NCBI GenBank assembly: GCA_018398805.1
Contig: JAGFBZ010002547.1
Coordinates: 687,501-751,500, forward strand
Reading direction: 5' to 3'
From: Hirundichthys speculiger
Lineage: Eukaryota > Chordata > Actinopteri > Beloniformes > Exocoetidae
Length of the DNA stretch: 64,000 nucleotides
A program made the position numbers and the translations under genes. Below are positions 54,161-64,000 of the stretch, piece by piece (positions within the stretch are counted from its first letter, which is position 1; each line of letters begins with the position of its first letter). Below the pieces are notes generated by a model, which saw nothing but the letters and a program-made list of their open reading frames with translations, did no database searches and had not been told where the DNA came from.

Positions 54161-55709
54161 TTTGCTCTGTCGATCCATGTACTCCTTTAACTTTCAGTAC
54201 AATGTCACAAGGTTTTTCCTAAATAAGATTGTTCCCGTAAGAGAAAATTTGTGGAATTTTTTTTTTTTTTTTTTTTGGTGGGGGGGACAACATACACATA
54301 TATTCATACAGCACTCTCTTCAGGCTGAGTAATGCTCCTACAGACCAAACGCCATCTCTGGTGTTTATGCCTGTGCCTTATTGTTTGCGTTGCTCTGGAG
54401 TTACACTACCAACCACTAGATGGCAGTGCGTTTTTTTTTCTTTTCTGCAGCGCTATAGCTCACAGTGCCGGGTTTCCTTTTGCTTACTTCGTGTATGGAG
54501 CTCAGACATAGCAACGAAGCAAATAAAGTATATTTTACATAAGCTGGTGCTGATAAATGTTGAGCAGTCATTTTTACAGACATTGCAGCGAGCTGTCGTT
54601 CTGGATTTGGACACCCCTGGCCAATGCTACAGCATTGCTTTGATGCAGAAGTATAAATCAGCCTTTAGACTACTACTACTTTAGACTAAAATGTTGTAGG
54701 GTTCAGTGTCTTGTCCAAGGACATTGTCCTCCAACTGAAGTGTATTTTCCAGTCAAGTATTTTGACACACAGTATATACTATATACCTTGTGCACCATTT
54801 CCACAGTTCACGTGAAAGCTAATTATGTTCTAATGACAGACTAATTTAAAACAAGACTACTTAAAATGATTGTTATATAGTGTATCTCCTCTCCTCCTAA
54901 AACGTCTGTGTTATAAAATTTTGTGTATTTATTTGCTGACAAACAACAGAGAAGCTGCAGGGGAGATATCTGCAGGCCACCCATGCTGTCTATTGATATT
55001 TTGGCAGATTTCCAATGCAGTCTATGCGAGTGTGCATTATTTCTCCATTGTGAAAGGTTATAGGTCAAAAGAAATAGCCATTCCTGATCTGCAGGCAAAG
55101 TGTCTAACCTCTCCTGATAAACCCACAGTCTGCTGCATTCGATTTGCTGAAGATGGATTTTCACATTTTCACTAGAGATATAAAGATTAAATCATATCCT
55201 GCCTCTTTGGATTTCTTTTTTTTTGAAAGAATGCATGTGTGTGCGTGTGTGTGTGCATGTGTGTGTGTGTGTGTGTTCATGTTTGTTTGGCAGTCGTCAG
55301 GTGTGTGATAGTAAGGTCAGATGGAAAATTCCAGTACCCGCACATGCACTCACTTCAGCAACGTGCACAGCTCTAAATTGCTTGGTTTAGTTTTTGGGTG
55401 TTAGCAGAATTATTGTTAAAGCTATATGATTAGGAGCTAGAGGTACAAATCAAATTTGAAATGCAGTTTGGAAATTTGAATGAATTTAGCAATCGCAGAA
55501 GCTCAGATGTATCTCAGTAGACTCCACCTTATCACACCTTCTTGTTGGGGAACAAGAAATACTTCCTAATTTCTAAGTCCAAATATGACTTACTTCTTTG
55601 TCTTTAATGTTTTCTTGTTACAAAAGCAGGTCGTGTTCTTTTATAAGAACTGAATCCCTCTCTTTCTCTTTTTTTTCCCTCTACAATTCTCACTCCTAAA
55701 TGATAAAAC
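54161..55709. other. no gene seen; T20 run and (GT)n
   Basis: Twenty T at 54257-54276 and a (GT)n tract at about 55236-55276. Near 54694-54720 GGGTTCAGTGTCTTGTCCAA repeats a motif also seen at 23604, part of some dispersed repeat. Otherwise nothing recognised. Confidence 0.5.
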
Positions 55710-55717
55710 CTCTAAAT

Positions 55718-55941
55718 CAGGGGTGTCTAGTTCCAGTCCTCGAGGGCCGCTGTCCTGCATATCTTAGATGTTTCCCTGCTTCAGCGCACCTGATTCAAAT
55801 GAATGGGTCATTAACAGACCTGAGCAGACCTGGATGACAAGCCTATGGTGATCCATTCATTAGAATCAGGTGTGCTGAAGCAGGAAAATATCTAAGATGT
55901 GTAGGACAGCGGCCCTCGAGGGCTGGAGTTTGACACCCCTG
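55718..55941. mobile_element. 224-bp palindromic hAT-type MITE (copy 2)
   Basis: Same element and orientation as 15246-15469: it starts CAGGGGTGTCTAGTTCCAGT and ends GAGTTTGACACCCCTG. The 8-bp duplication CTCTAAAT is exact on both sides (55710-55717 and 55942-55949). No coding capacity. Confidence 0.94.
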
Positions 55942-56189
55942 CTCTAAATGATCCTATTTTCTAAACCTTGGGATTATTGCCAGACTGAAAGTTGACTACT
56001 GTGGATGACCACCAGGTCTGTTCTCTCCTCTCCCTGCAGGTGCTCTGCTGCTCTCTGCCTGCCCTCAACTCCCTCTGCTGACCTCCTAGCTGATGGGCAA
56101 CTAGAAGATTTATCCTTAAAGGTGCAGTAGAGAAGTGTCTTTTTGTCGTTTTTGTTGAAATTGTTACTATTTTCTGTTTGTAGTTTACA

Positions 56190-57000
56190 TGTTAGAAGTT
56201 TACATGTACTTCATAAAATGTAACTTTTTTTCCTCACTGTCTGATGTTAGATCAGACTAAACTTTTCCTGTTTTACGTCAGTTAGGATTACCAAAATTAT
56301 TTCTATTTGCTAAATGCCATAATAATGAGTGAATTCAATTTTTTAGAAACATTTTTCATTACTTTCCTCAAAGACAGAGGTTTACAAACATTTCCTTAGT
56401 ATTTGGTATTATTGTCTTTAAACTGTCTGACTTGGATCAAATGTTGGGTGTTTCCTTCCACCAGCTTCTCACAGCAGTTTGCTGGTATTTTGGTTCGTTC
56501 CTCCTGACTGAACTGGTGGACCTGAGTCAGGTTTGTAGGCTGTCTTGATCACAGACACCTTTTCAACTCTGCTCACAGATTTTCAGTAGGATTAAGATCA
56601 GAGCTTTGATGGTCACTTTAAAACACTGCCTTTGCTGTCCTTTAGCCACTTTGTAAAAAATTTGGTGGTATGACTAGAGTCATTGTCCATCTGGAAGACC
56701 CATTTGCATCTAAACTGAAAATTCCTGGCTGATGTCTTGAGATGTTGCTTCAATATTTCTACATAATGTTCTTTTCTCATGATGCCATCTATTTTGTGAA
56801 GCGCACCAGTCCCTCATATAGCAAAAACCCCCTCAACATGATGCTGCAACCCCCCGTACTTCACAGTTAGGATGAAGTTCTCAGGCTTGAAAGCTTCCCT
56901 CTTTTTCATCTAAATGTAACAATGATCATTATGGCCAAATAGTTCAGTTTTAGTTCCATCAGACCACAGGACATGTCTCGAAAAGTAGGGGATACTCAAT
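56190..57000 (-). mobile_element. Sleeping-Beauty-like Tc1 relic
   Basis: GTTAGAAGTTTACATGTACT near 56190 is a decayed outer repeat, and AGGTTTACAAACATTTCCTT near 56388 a decayed inner direct repeat. The antisense of the transposase follows: GTAGGATTAAGATCAGAGCT, TTTGGTGGTATGACTAGAGT and CATGATGCTGCAACCCCCCG, then ACAATGATCATTATGGCCAA. Similarity fades after about 57000. The sequence parallels the relic at 9762-10335 but retains more of the interior. Confidence 0.75.
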
Positions 57001-57351
57001 TACTATGAAATATGACATCTGAGGGACAAGAGCTCACTTTTCTTCTGGGGCTCTGTAGACATGTACCTTTCTGAGCCAGTGGTTTCCTACAGTTATTCCC
57101 GGGAAAGTAGACATGATCACCACTTGTCTCGCTGTCAATGATGATCGTTTCCTTGCTAAGATGATGGGAACATAACCTGGAATATCTTGTGAGGTTCAGC
57201 AGGTCAACATTCTTTCCAGTTTGTTCCTTACCTTCATGCTAAATCAGTGCCTTCTGAATCAGTGGGAGTTAATGAATTTATCAAAATCCCCAAATGCAGC
57301 AGTAATGACCGGTTTCACCTGGTGCTGCCACCTAGTGGATGCCATTATTGT
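57001..57351. other. unassigned, between two Tc1 relics
   Basis: Possibly decayed Tc1 5' region on the minus strand, but no specific motif is left to support it. Confidence 0.35.
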
Positions 57352-57930
57352 AGTACGGTCATGGCCAAACGTTTTGAGAATGACACAAATATTACATTTT
57401 CACAAAGTCTGCTGCTTCAGAGTCTTTATATGTTTTGTCAGGTGTTTCTATGTTATAATGAAATATAATTAGAAAAATTTCATCAGTTTCAAAAGCTTTT
57501 ATTGAGAATTACACATAATTCATGCAATTAGTCAATATTTGCAGTGCTGACCCTTCTTTTTCAAGACCTCTGCAGTTCTCCCTGGCATGCTGTTAATCAA
57601 CTTCTGGAACAATTCTGACTGATTGAGGTCCATTCTTGCATAATCAATGCTTGGAGTTTGTCAGAATTTGTGGGTTTTTGATCGTCCACCCGCCTCTTGA
57701 GGATTGACCACAAGTTCTCAATGGGATTAAGATCCGGGGAGTTTCCTGGCCAAGGGCCCAAAATGTTAATGTCTTGTTCCCCGAGCCATTTCATTATGAC
57801 TTTTGCTTTATGGCAAGGTGCTCCATCATGCTGGAAAAGGCATTCTTCATCACCAAACTGCCCTTGGATGGTTGGGAGTAGTTGCTGAATCCCTGTTGAG
57901 CTGCTGTTGCTGTCTTGAGCCTCCACAAGT
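57352..57930 (-). mobile_element. Tc1 element, 3' half with intact transposase C-terminus
   Basis: The end AGTACGGTCATGGCCAAACG after a TA, followed by TTTTGAGAATGACAC, is the terminal repeat of another fish Tc1 lineage. The transposase reads inward on the minus strand. The element is truncated near 57930, so only one terminus exists. Confidence 0.85.
57597..57926 (-). pseudogene. Tc1 transposase catalytic C-terminal part
   Basis: A 110-residue open frame on the minus strand. It has CLFQHDGAPCHKAKVIMKWL with the second catalytic aspartate (HDG) and PWPGNSPDLNPIENLWSILK with the PDLNPIE signature carrying the last acidic residue. It then continues RRVDDQKPTNSDKLQALIMQ to SQNCSRS. The first aspartate and the DNA-binding domain are lost with the truncated 5' half. 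It has no stop within this part, so truncation is more recent or decay slower than in the other Tc1 copies here. Confidence 0.85.
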
Positions 57931-59186
57931 TTCCACTGGAGCTGGAAAGAACTCCCCAGGGGTTTTGACAGTACTTGGCTGGATGCAGACTTAAAACTGG
58001 GACAGATGTCCAGCTGTTAATGATGACATTTTACAAGTCCACAAGAACACATGGTAGAGACAAGAACACATACTGAGAAACACTCACACTTTCTTACACT
58101 TTTCTACACTTTCCACACTTTCATCACGTGCTGATGGCACTGTACAGCCTTTTTTTGTTCTAATACGTAATTGGAAATGATTCTTCATCTTTTAAAAGTT
58201 CACCGCAAACTGCTTCAACTCTGGATAGAAATACAGCTTTGATGTCACTTCTCTAAAGGTAACGTGGGGGGTTAAAACTGCCCTGCTGTTTTCTGATTAA
58301 ATTATATATTGTGTGATCTGTGTTAGACCTCAACCAAAGACCTGTGGGGGGCTTCTTTTCACAAAGCTTTGTTTCATAAGCTAGAAACCCCACTGGCAAC
58401 CACACACATGCAAACACACCAACACACAAACAATCTCTTGTGACTAGCTGAGGTGGGAAGCTGGGAAGTAGGCCGGAGAAGAGAGTCTGAATTTATTAAG
58501 CCCACACCAACCATTCAAGCACACCGGCAACAAGTAATGAATCTCCAACAAGAAATAAATAACTGCTGTGTCTTTGAGTCTCGGCAGAAATACAAGAGGC
58601 GGGGGTGGAAGTAGGCGCTGATGAGGCAGGGAAGAAGGCAAGGCTTTGGGCAGGATGCAGCAGTAATTCTTAGGAGGCAACTTGTTTGTTTGGCAGGACA
58701 TCGCCTACAGTGCATCTCCATTGTGATGATAATTCACACATGCACATACCCAGGCAGCAAGGTGAGGTTCGTTCAAACATAAGCACATTCATTTGGGTTG
58801 ATTTTGAACATGTGTTCCAGTAAATAGTGAGCCCTCAAGGACAGAAAAAGAGAATTAGAAAGTTTTGTATTGCTACAGTGCTGTGTTTCAGAGTAAAATA
58901 ATCTTGGCCAGTTTAATGAGGGAAACAGTAAAATGACAAACAATACACCTCTCCACGCCTAGCTTATCTTCCTCAACTGCTGTCCAATATCAGAAACCTG
59001 GGATTCGGCGCTATTATGTTAGAAGGTCCTTGGACTGAACTCCCCTGGAAAGACACCTCAGATAATACCCCTAAAATTCTTTGGAGTCACTGTTTCACTC
59101 GAGGAGTTAAACCACTAACACGGGGATTACCTGTTCCAGTTGTTCCTTCAGGTATTTAGTGGGGTGGATGTATTCAGTTTAGCTTA
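57931..59186. other. no gene seen
   Basis: No termini, exon or RNA gene recognised. The frames near 58440-58720 on the minus strand look like chance. Confidence 0.5.
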
Positions 59187-59420
59187 TTCACACCATGCAC
59201 TTTCTCAACAAAAGACTTGTCAGGGCACTTTATAGAGAAATTTAACAAGTTCAATACAAGCCCAAAGGAATAAATAGAATCAGGAGAGCAGAGTAAGGAA
59301 AGGGTCCAGTGGGTCATGAAAGGTCTCCCACCAGCCAGGGTTACCCAAGCTCGCCCTATGCTTTGTCAAAAAAGAAGGTTTAAAGGATAGTGTTAAAGAT
59401 CTATTGGCCCTCTGTGACTT
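59187..59420 (-). mobile_element. L2-like LINE 3' UTR relic
   Basis: CAGGGCACTTTATAGAGAAA, then a spacer, then AAAGGGTCCAGTGGGTCATG and CTATGCTTTGTCAAAAAAGA, in the order of the reverse complement of fish L2 3' sequence (GGCACTTTA..., CTTTATCAAAAAGGAAGG). Strongly diverged. Confidence 0.45.
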
Positions 59421-59863
59421 GCAGCTTGAAACTCAACATTTTTTTTCTGGAAAAAAAAAAAAACATCTGATGTCTGTATGAATAAAGCAGTGATTGAATG
59501 TGGGTCTATAACTGCCAAACATCGCTGTCATCAAGAGTTTGTTTTTAAGTAAAGGCTTAATTATAACAACCTCAAAAGCCTGACTTACATGCCAGGGCCA
59601 CTCGTTCAAAAGCAGTCCAGCAGGATTTTTCCAATAATAAGCACAAATCCTGAAATTTGGATGCTCAAAGGAAAAACAGGATTATGTGACTGGATAAGAT
59701 TGGGTAGGTTAATACAGTTTTAAATCCAGATCAGACCTCTAAGTTTGTGTTGGTCAAAACATTTGAACAGGATAAGGATCAGTTTAATCAAAAAAGCAGA
59801 GGACTGGATTCAGAAAGGATTTAAGACGCTAAGTAAGAAAGATAGATAGAACTGGTAAAATAG

Positions 59864-59925
<62 letters not shown>

Positions 59926-62309
59926 TGTCAGCAGTTAAAGTTGTATTATAGATAATTTAGCCATCAGGTTTTTGCAAAGAACAATGCATGAAAGACAAAA
60001 CACTGCTTTTTGTTTTATTTAACTGTACTGAATGGTAACACCTAATGACATAGTTCACACAAATTTTATTTGGAGCGAGAGGCTGGTGTTAGAATGAGAA
60101 GAAGAGAGAAAACTAAAACAAACCAGTGAAATCTGAACTGAACAGAGACAAACAGGAAAGTCTAAGTAGGTCTAATTACAATGCTTCACTTGCATGATGT
60201 GAGGGACACTGACCTCAGATGTTCAGGTCATTGCTTGAACATGTGTGTATCTAAGGCGTGTGTGTTTGTGTGTGTGCATGTACATTACTATTAAATGAAT
60301 GTGTTTGTGCCTGTGTGTGTGTGTACTGTGTTAAATGTCTGTGTGTTGTGTGTGTACCCCCCTCATGCTCTGACAACCATCACTGCAGCCTGTGTTCTGT
60401 ATTCAAAGCACAAGTGCAGAGATTTCTCTAGCCCTGAGGTGCTGGTAGTAACACAATTCCTATTTTCCTCTCTGTTCTTCTATCACTATTTTTCCTTCCA
60501 ATTTGTTTTTGTTGGGGGATTTAGACACAAAAGAATAAATCGATTTATATTTTTTTCCCTCTCAGCTACTGTTTTAAACATGAGCACTGCCCACGCTGGG
60601 GCACACATAATGCGGACTGTATGCACACATGAATCCATATATGCATACCTTTAAAAACACATTGATAAAGTAATAATACTGTACTTATTTTCATGCTACA
60701 TAAATCTCATGCAGGACTATTTGAAATTTTAATTACCTGGTATGTTGTGCTGTTTTTGTTCTGAACACCCACTTCATGTGATTCATTCACGTTGATCCAT
60801 TTATATTCTTTTTTTATCCGCTTTATCCTGATATAATTGACCGTTTACGATTTTCCAATGAAGGTAATTAAAAACTCCTCTCATCCAGAATCATATATGT
60901 CACCAGCATCACTGACAGAGATGCACATTAATGCTCGGCACCTCTGGTTAAGCAGTTTGAGGCTGACGTTCCTTTCAACTGACTGAACAGTTTGTCCCAG
61001 AAAAAAGCTAAACAGTTTCATAATATATTTAACAGAATGATCCCCAACCTTCTTTTTTTTCCTCTGTAACATGCGTTCCAGCTGTCATGAACTCTGCGTA
61101 TTTTAGCAAAACCTAATAACCCCTGGTATCTCAGCACAATGATATAGTTTCCCAAAGAGCTTGTCTTTCTCAGTTTCAGTGCCCACATTAATTTTTAAGT
61201 GGGGTTTAGGTGGCTGTGGAGAACAAATTAGTTGAAATTCTTCAATATTTCATCTTGATTTTACATTTATATTTATATTTAATCACATCTTGTGTATTTA
61301 AATGGCTCCCGAATCCCCCTCATTATTTTCAGGTGTCCATATAAATGTGTCAGTTTCTTTTTTCTCCTGACTTTTTTTCCTTACGGTTATGGCCTCATTA
61401 ACCCTGACTTCCACAGGAAAAGACACTGAGGAACAACATAGCTCTCGATCCTCAACTTGAGTTTTTAGTTCTATAAAAACCGATGCACCTGGAATGAAGC
61501 AGGACGACATGTTTGCATCATAGCAGATGGGACGGCCAAAACAACACAGCCATTTGAGGAAAAAGAATGGGATGGAGTAAAACTCAAGGGGAAAAAATCT
61601 CACTTAATGACTTTATAAAGTTCAATATTTGTGATATATTTTAAAGTACAGGAAATGAGTCATTTCGCTTGGCTGTTACTCCAAGCATCAGTTGCTACTC
61701 GAGAACGCTGGTCTTCACATGCACACAAATATGAAGAGCTTAAACAGTTTGACACATGAGTACATGTTTATGGTAGATTGTTCCAGATGCAGATGATGCT
61801 TGTGATTTTGGGCCTGGAGTATTTAACCACGTCACTGGGTGCAGGTGTTATACCTTTGCTATTGATGGTGAGTACTGATCTGAAAGAGTTTTCAATGAAA
61901 ATATTTTGCAAAGTTTACAAAATCAGAAATTCTAACTTTAACTTGAAAATTAACAGGTTTAATTGAAGAGGCCCTTTTTCTTTTTTTATTCTCAGACCCA
62001 CCTCCATACAGATCTTTGCAATAAATTTAAAATACAAACAATAGTAGAGCATGGTCTCAGTGCAGCAACGTACAAGATAAAACAGATTTGAATCACTTAA
62101 AACCTTTTTTTTTTTTTTTTGAATCTCCTGCAGGACATACCTCATCTCCATGGTAATGGGGCCTGAGACTTGTTATTGATCACCCATGTGAAACTTGAAG
62201 AAAAAAAAAAAAAAGTTATACAAGTCTTGTCTTTTTTTAAATGCAGGCGTATGTATGTATGTATTTTGAAATTCTTAACAAAATTCTTTCAAGGTTCCTT
62301 GCATAAAAA
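59421..62309. other. no gene seen; (AT)n at 59866-59917
   Basis: AT-rich DNA with a 52-base (AT)n microsatellite, a (GT)n-rich patch near 60258-60350, and T20 near 62105. No exon, RNA gene or element end recognised. Confidence 0.5.
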
Positions 62310-62680
62310 AAAATGAACAGCTTCAATACAACCCAGTTAAACAGAATCCAGTACAGTCCAAAACACTGCACTGAACCTTCACCTCGATTCACTCCCGTCT
62401 ATCTATCTATCTATTTATATGGTAACAGAGGGAACAGGAAGAAACTTCCAGCAGAAGCATGAAGGGCAGCCATTTGCCTCAGCCAGGTGAGGAGTGGGGG
62501 GTTGGGGTGGGGGGGTTCAGATGGCAAGAAAGAGATGTCAATAAACACATAGGAATGAGGACAGCTGCTATGTTACAAAAAGGATAAGCACAAAGTTAAT
62601 AGCAGTTATAATGACATATAAATGCATGGAGGATAAAGAGACCAGAGTGAGAAAAAGGGCCCAGTGCATGTTTTAATGTC
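62310..62680 (-). mobile_element. L2-like LINE 3' UTR relic
   Basis: GGAACAGGAAGAAACTTCCA, GCAGAAGCATGAAGGGCAGC and CATTTGCCTCAGCCAGGTGA follow the common fish L2 3' segment (CAGGAAGAAACCTCCAGCAG, then CGGCCATCTGC...) in minus orientation. TTCAATACAACCCAGTT at the left and GGGTGGGGGGG within are variable parts. Short (TATC)n at about 62399-62414. Confidence 0.5.
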
Positions 62681-62819
62681 TATTCATCTAAAAAAAAAAA
62701 CTCTGTTTGAACTTCTTCAAGAAGACCAGTGATTTAACAGGAATAAGAAGATGGGATCCAAATAAAACCAGTTGTCCTGAGGAGGCCATTTGAACCCATC
62801 CACCAAACAGCAGCTGCTC

Positions 62820-63110
62820 CCAGCAGGTGCTGGCTTGTGCTGCAGCTAAGTTATCATCTGTTATCTTGTCTTAGCAGACAGATCTGGCAGCACAACAGAA
62901 GGGGGAGGGGTGGCAGTGGTCTCTGCTGACTGGAACAAACACAACCCCCCTCCGAGCAGGACATGGTAAATCCGGCCTAACCGTGTGACATAAGGCCCTC
63001 TGCAGTAGGACAAGGCCCTGCAGGCGGTGGCAGGGGGCCACAGGCTCTCATGGCCCCCTAAGAGTAATTAATTGTGAGTGATCATTTGGGGCTTACAGCA
63101 GTGGGGTGGT
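62820..63110. promoter_or_regulatory. candidate conserved non-coding block
   Basis: GC-richer than the flanks, with a homeodomain core in GAGTAATTAATTGTG (63062-63076), an imperfect inverted pair GGGGGCCA/TGGCCCCC (63035-63058) and no transposon features. Its regulatory role is only inferred from composition and motifs. Confidence 0.2.
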
Positions 63111-64000
63111 GGAGAGACCTTTTAAGAGGTAAAGAAGACATGCCACGCCACTAATCAGGATACGGTCATTAAGGAAAGAGGATAAAGTATGAGGAGAATA
63201 ACAAAATACTGGAAGCTCAAAAAATGAGAGGTTGACTATCTGTGTAACATGAAGGGGGACAAGAACAAAGCGAATAAAACAGATTTTGTGTGTAATCTCG
63301 TCAGAGCAGAAAAGTTATTTAAATATACTGCCCTCAGTCAAACCCTTATGGCGACAAAACTGAATGAGAAGGAAATACGATCTCAAATCAGAGAAGGCTG
63401 TGACAAAAAGGAAAATGATGAAGAAAAATTACTTCCTTTACTATACTTCTGCTTTTGTGCAGAGAATATGATCCAATACATTTCATGTTTTAAGTTGATT
63501 AGGTGAATGTAGAGAGTGTAAGAAAAACATGCTATTTGAAAGAGGTGACGCCAGTTTGTGATTTCACTGATGATTCGTTACTGAGATCTCCACTTTGTCA
63601 CAAACAAAAGAGAAAGAAAAAATGCATGTGAATATCTTTGAACTGCTTAAAAGCTGTTTCCTTTAAAGAAAGATTAGAAAAGATTTAATATTTCTCCTTC
63701 TACAGTGCGTGATATCATTCAGTGACTCAAGTAATCGAAGCTCTGCCTAAGATGGACATCGGTAATATCTGATGGCAATCAGGAATCACTTATATAACTT
63801 CATGGACAAATCTTTGTCAAGCCCCATAGTACAGAGGTACATTCACAAATTATCCTTTAAAGTTTACAGTTGAAGAAGAAGCCTTATGTTAACCTTGTCC
63901 AGAGGCACCTTTGATGCCTCTGTGCCACATGAGATGGATCATCACACAGGTGAAATGTATTTTCTGGGCAGATTAATCAGTATTCCAAATATGTGCGCTC
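63111..64000. other. no gene seen
   Basis: AT-rich DNA to the window end. A lysine-rich plus-strand frame (63249-63506) has no recognisable domain and is most likely chance. Confidence 0.5.

Noticed and set aside
63249..63506. 85-residue lysine-rich frame
   Set aside because: AT-rich composition explains the K/N-rich reading; no motif, no context.

Overview
This window looks like teleost fish (probably percomorph) chromosomal DNA, either intergenic or inside a very large intron. It is AT-rich, has no operons or dense coding, and I recognise no host protein-coding gene, tRNA gene or rRNA gene. The call rests on its repeats: L2-type and Rex1-type LINEs, Sleeping-Beauty-like and other Tc1 elements, many hAT elements and MITEs with 8-bp target duplications, a Ty3/gypsy element, and tRNA-derived SINEs ending in a GGATGGATGG-like tail.

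Layout. 1-1943: 3' half of an L2-type LINE (RT C-terminus, 3' UTR, GAATT tail). 1944-9761: mostly unique AT-rich DNA with a Tc1 relic (4195-5060), a SINE tail, an L2 relic and a possible conserved non-coding block (5640-5990). 9762-12020: Tc1 relic, 5' end of a hAT element, two fold-back repeats and a SINE. 12140-17890: a gypsy element on the minus strand with domain order gag-protease-integrase. Its gag is split by a nearly complete Rex1-type LINE, which is itself split by a 224-bp hAT MITE. 18004-20795: Tc1 and SINE pieces and a 672-bp TTAA-flanked element carrying a promoter-like stretch. 20796-23755: a Sleeping-Beauty-like Tc1 split by a 1963-bp hAT element that contains two smaller hAT-type elements, each with an exact 8-bp target duplication. 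23781-26095: an L2 LINE (minus) with a 59-bp tandem expansion in its RT and a 1112-bp hAT insertion. 26180-40370: long unassigned stretches with hAT, Tc1 and MITE insertions. 40375-44643: an unclassified dispersed repeat in two opposite copies, and a 3.3-kb PIF/Harbinger-like container with a long palindrome near its right end. 46730-48630: Tc1 relic, LINE RT relic and a complete SINE. 50023-57930: hAT element, a 1.7-kb element with satellite-like interior, LINE and BED-finger hAT relics, a second copy of the 224-bp MITE, and two adjacent Tc1 relics. 57931-64000: mostly unassigned DNA with L2 relics and microsatellites.

The elements do not form a pathway. Their relations are stratigraphic: intact target duplications give the order of insertion. 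The clearest sequences are gypsy, then Rex1, then MITE; Tc1, then hAT, then two inner hATs; and L2, then hAT. All family names come from recognising motifs and termini by eye; none was checked against a database.
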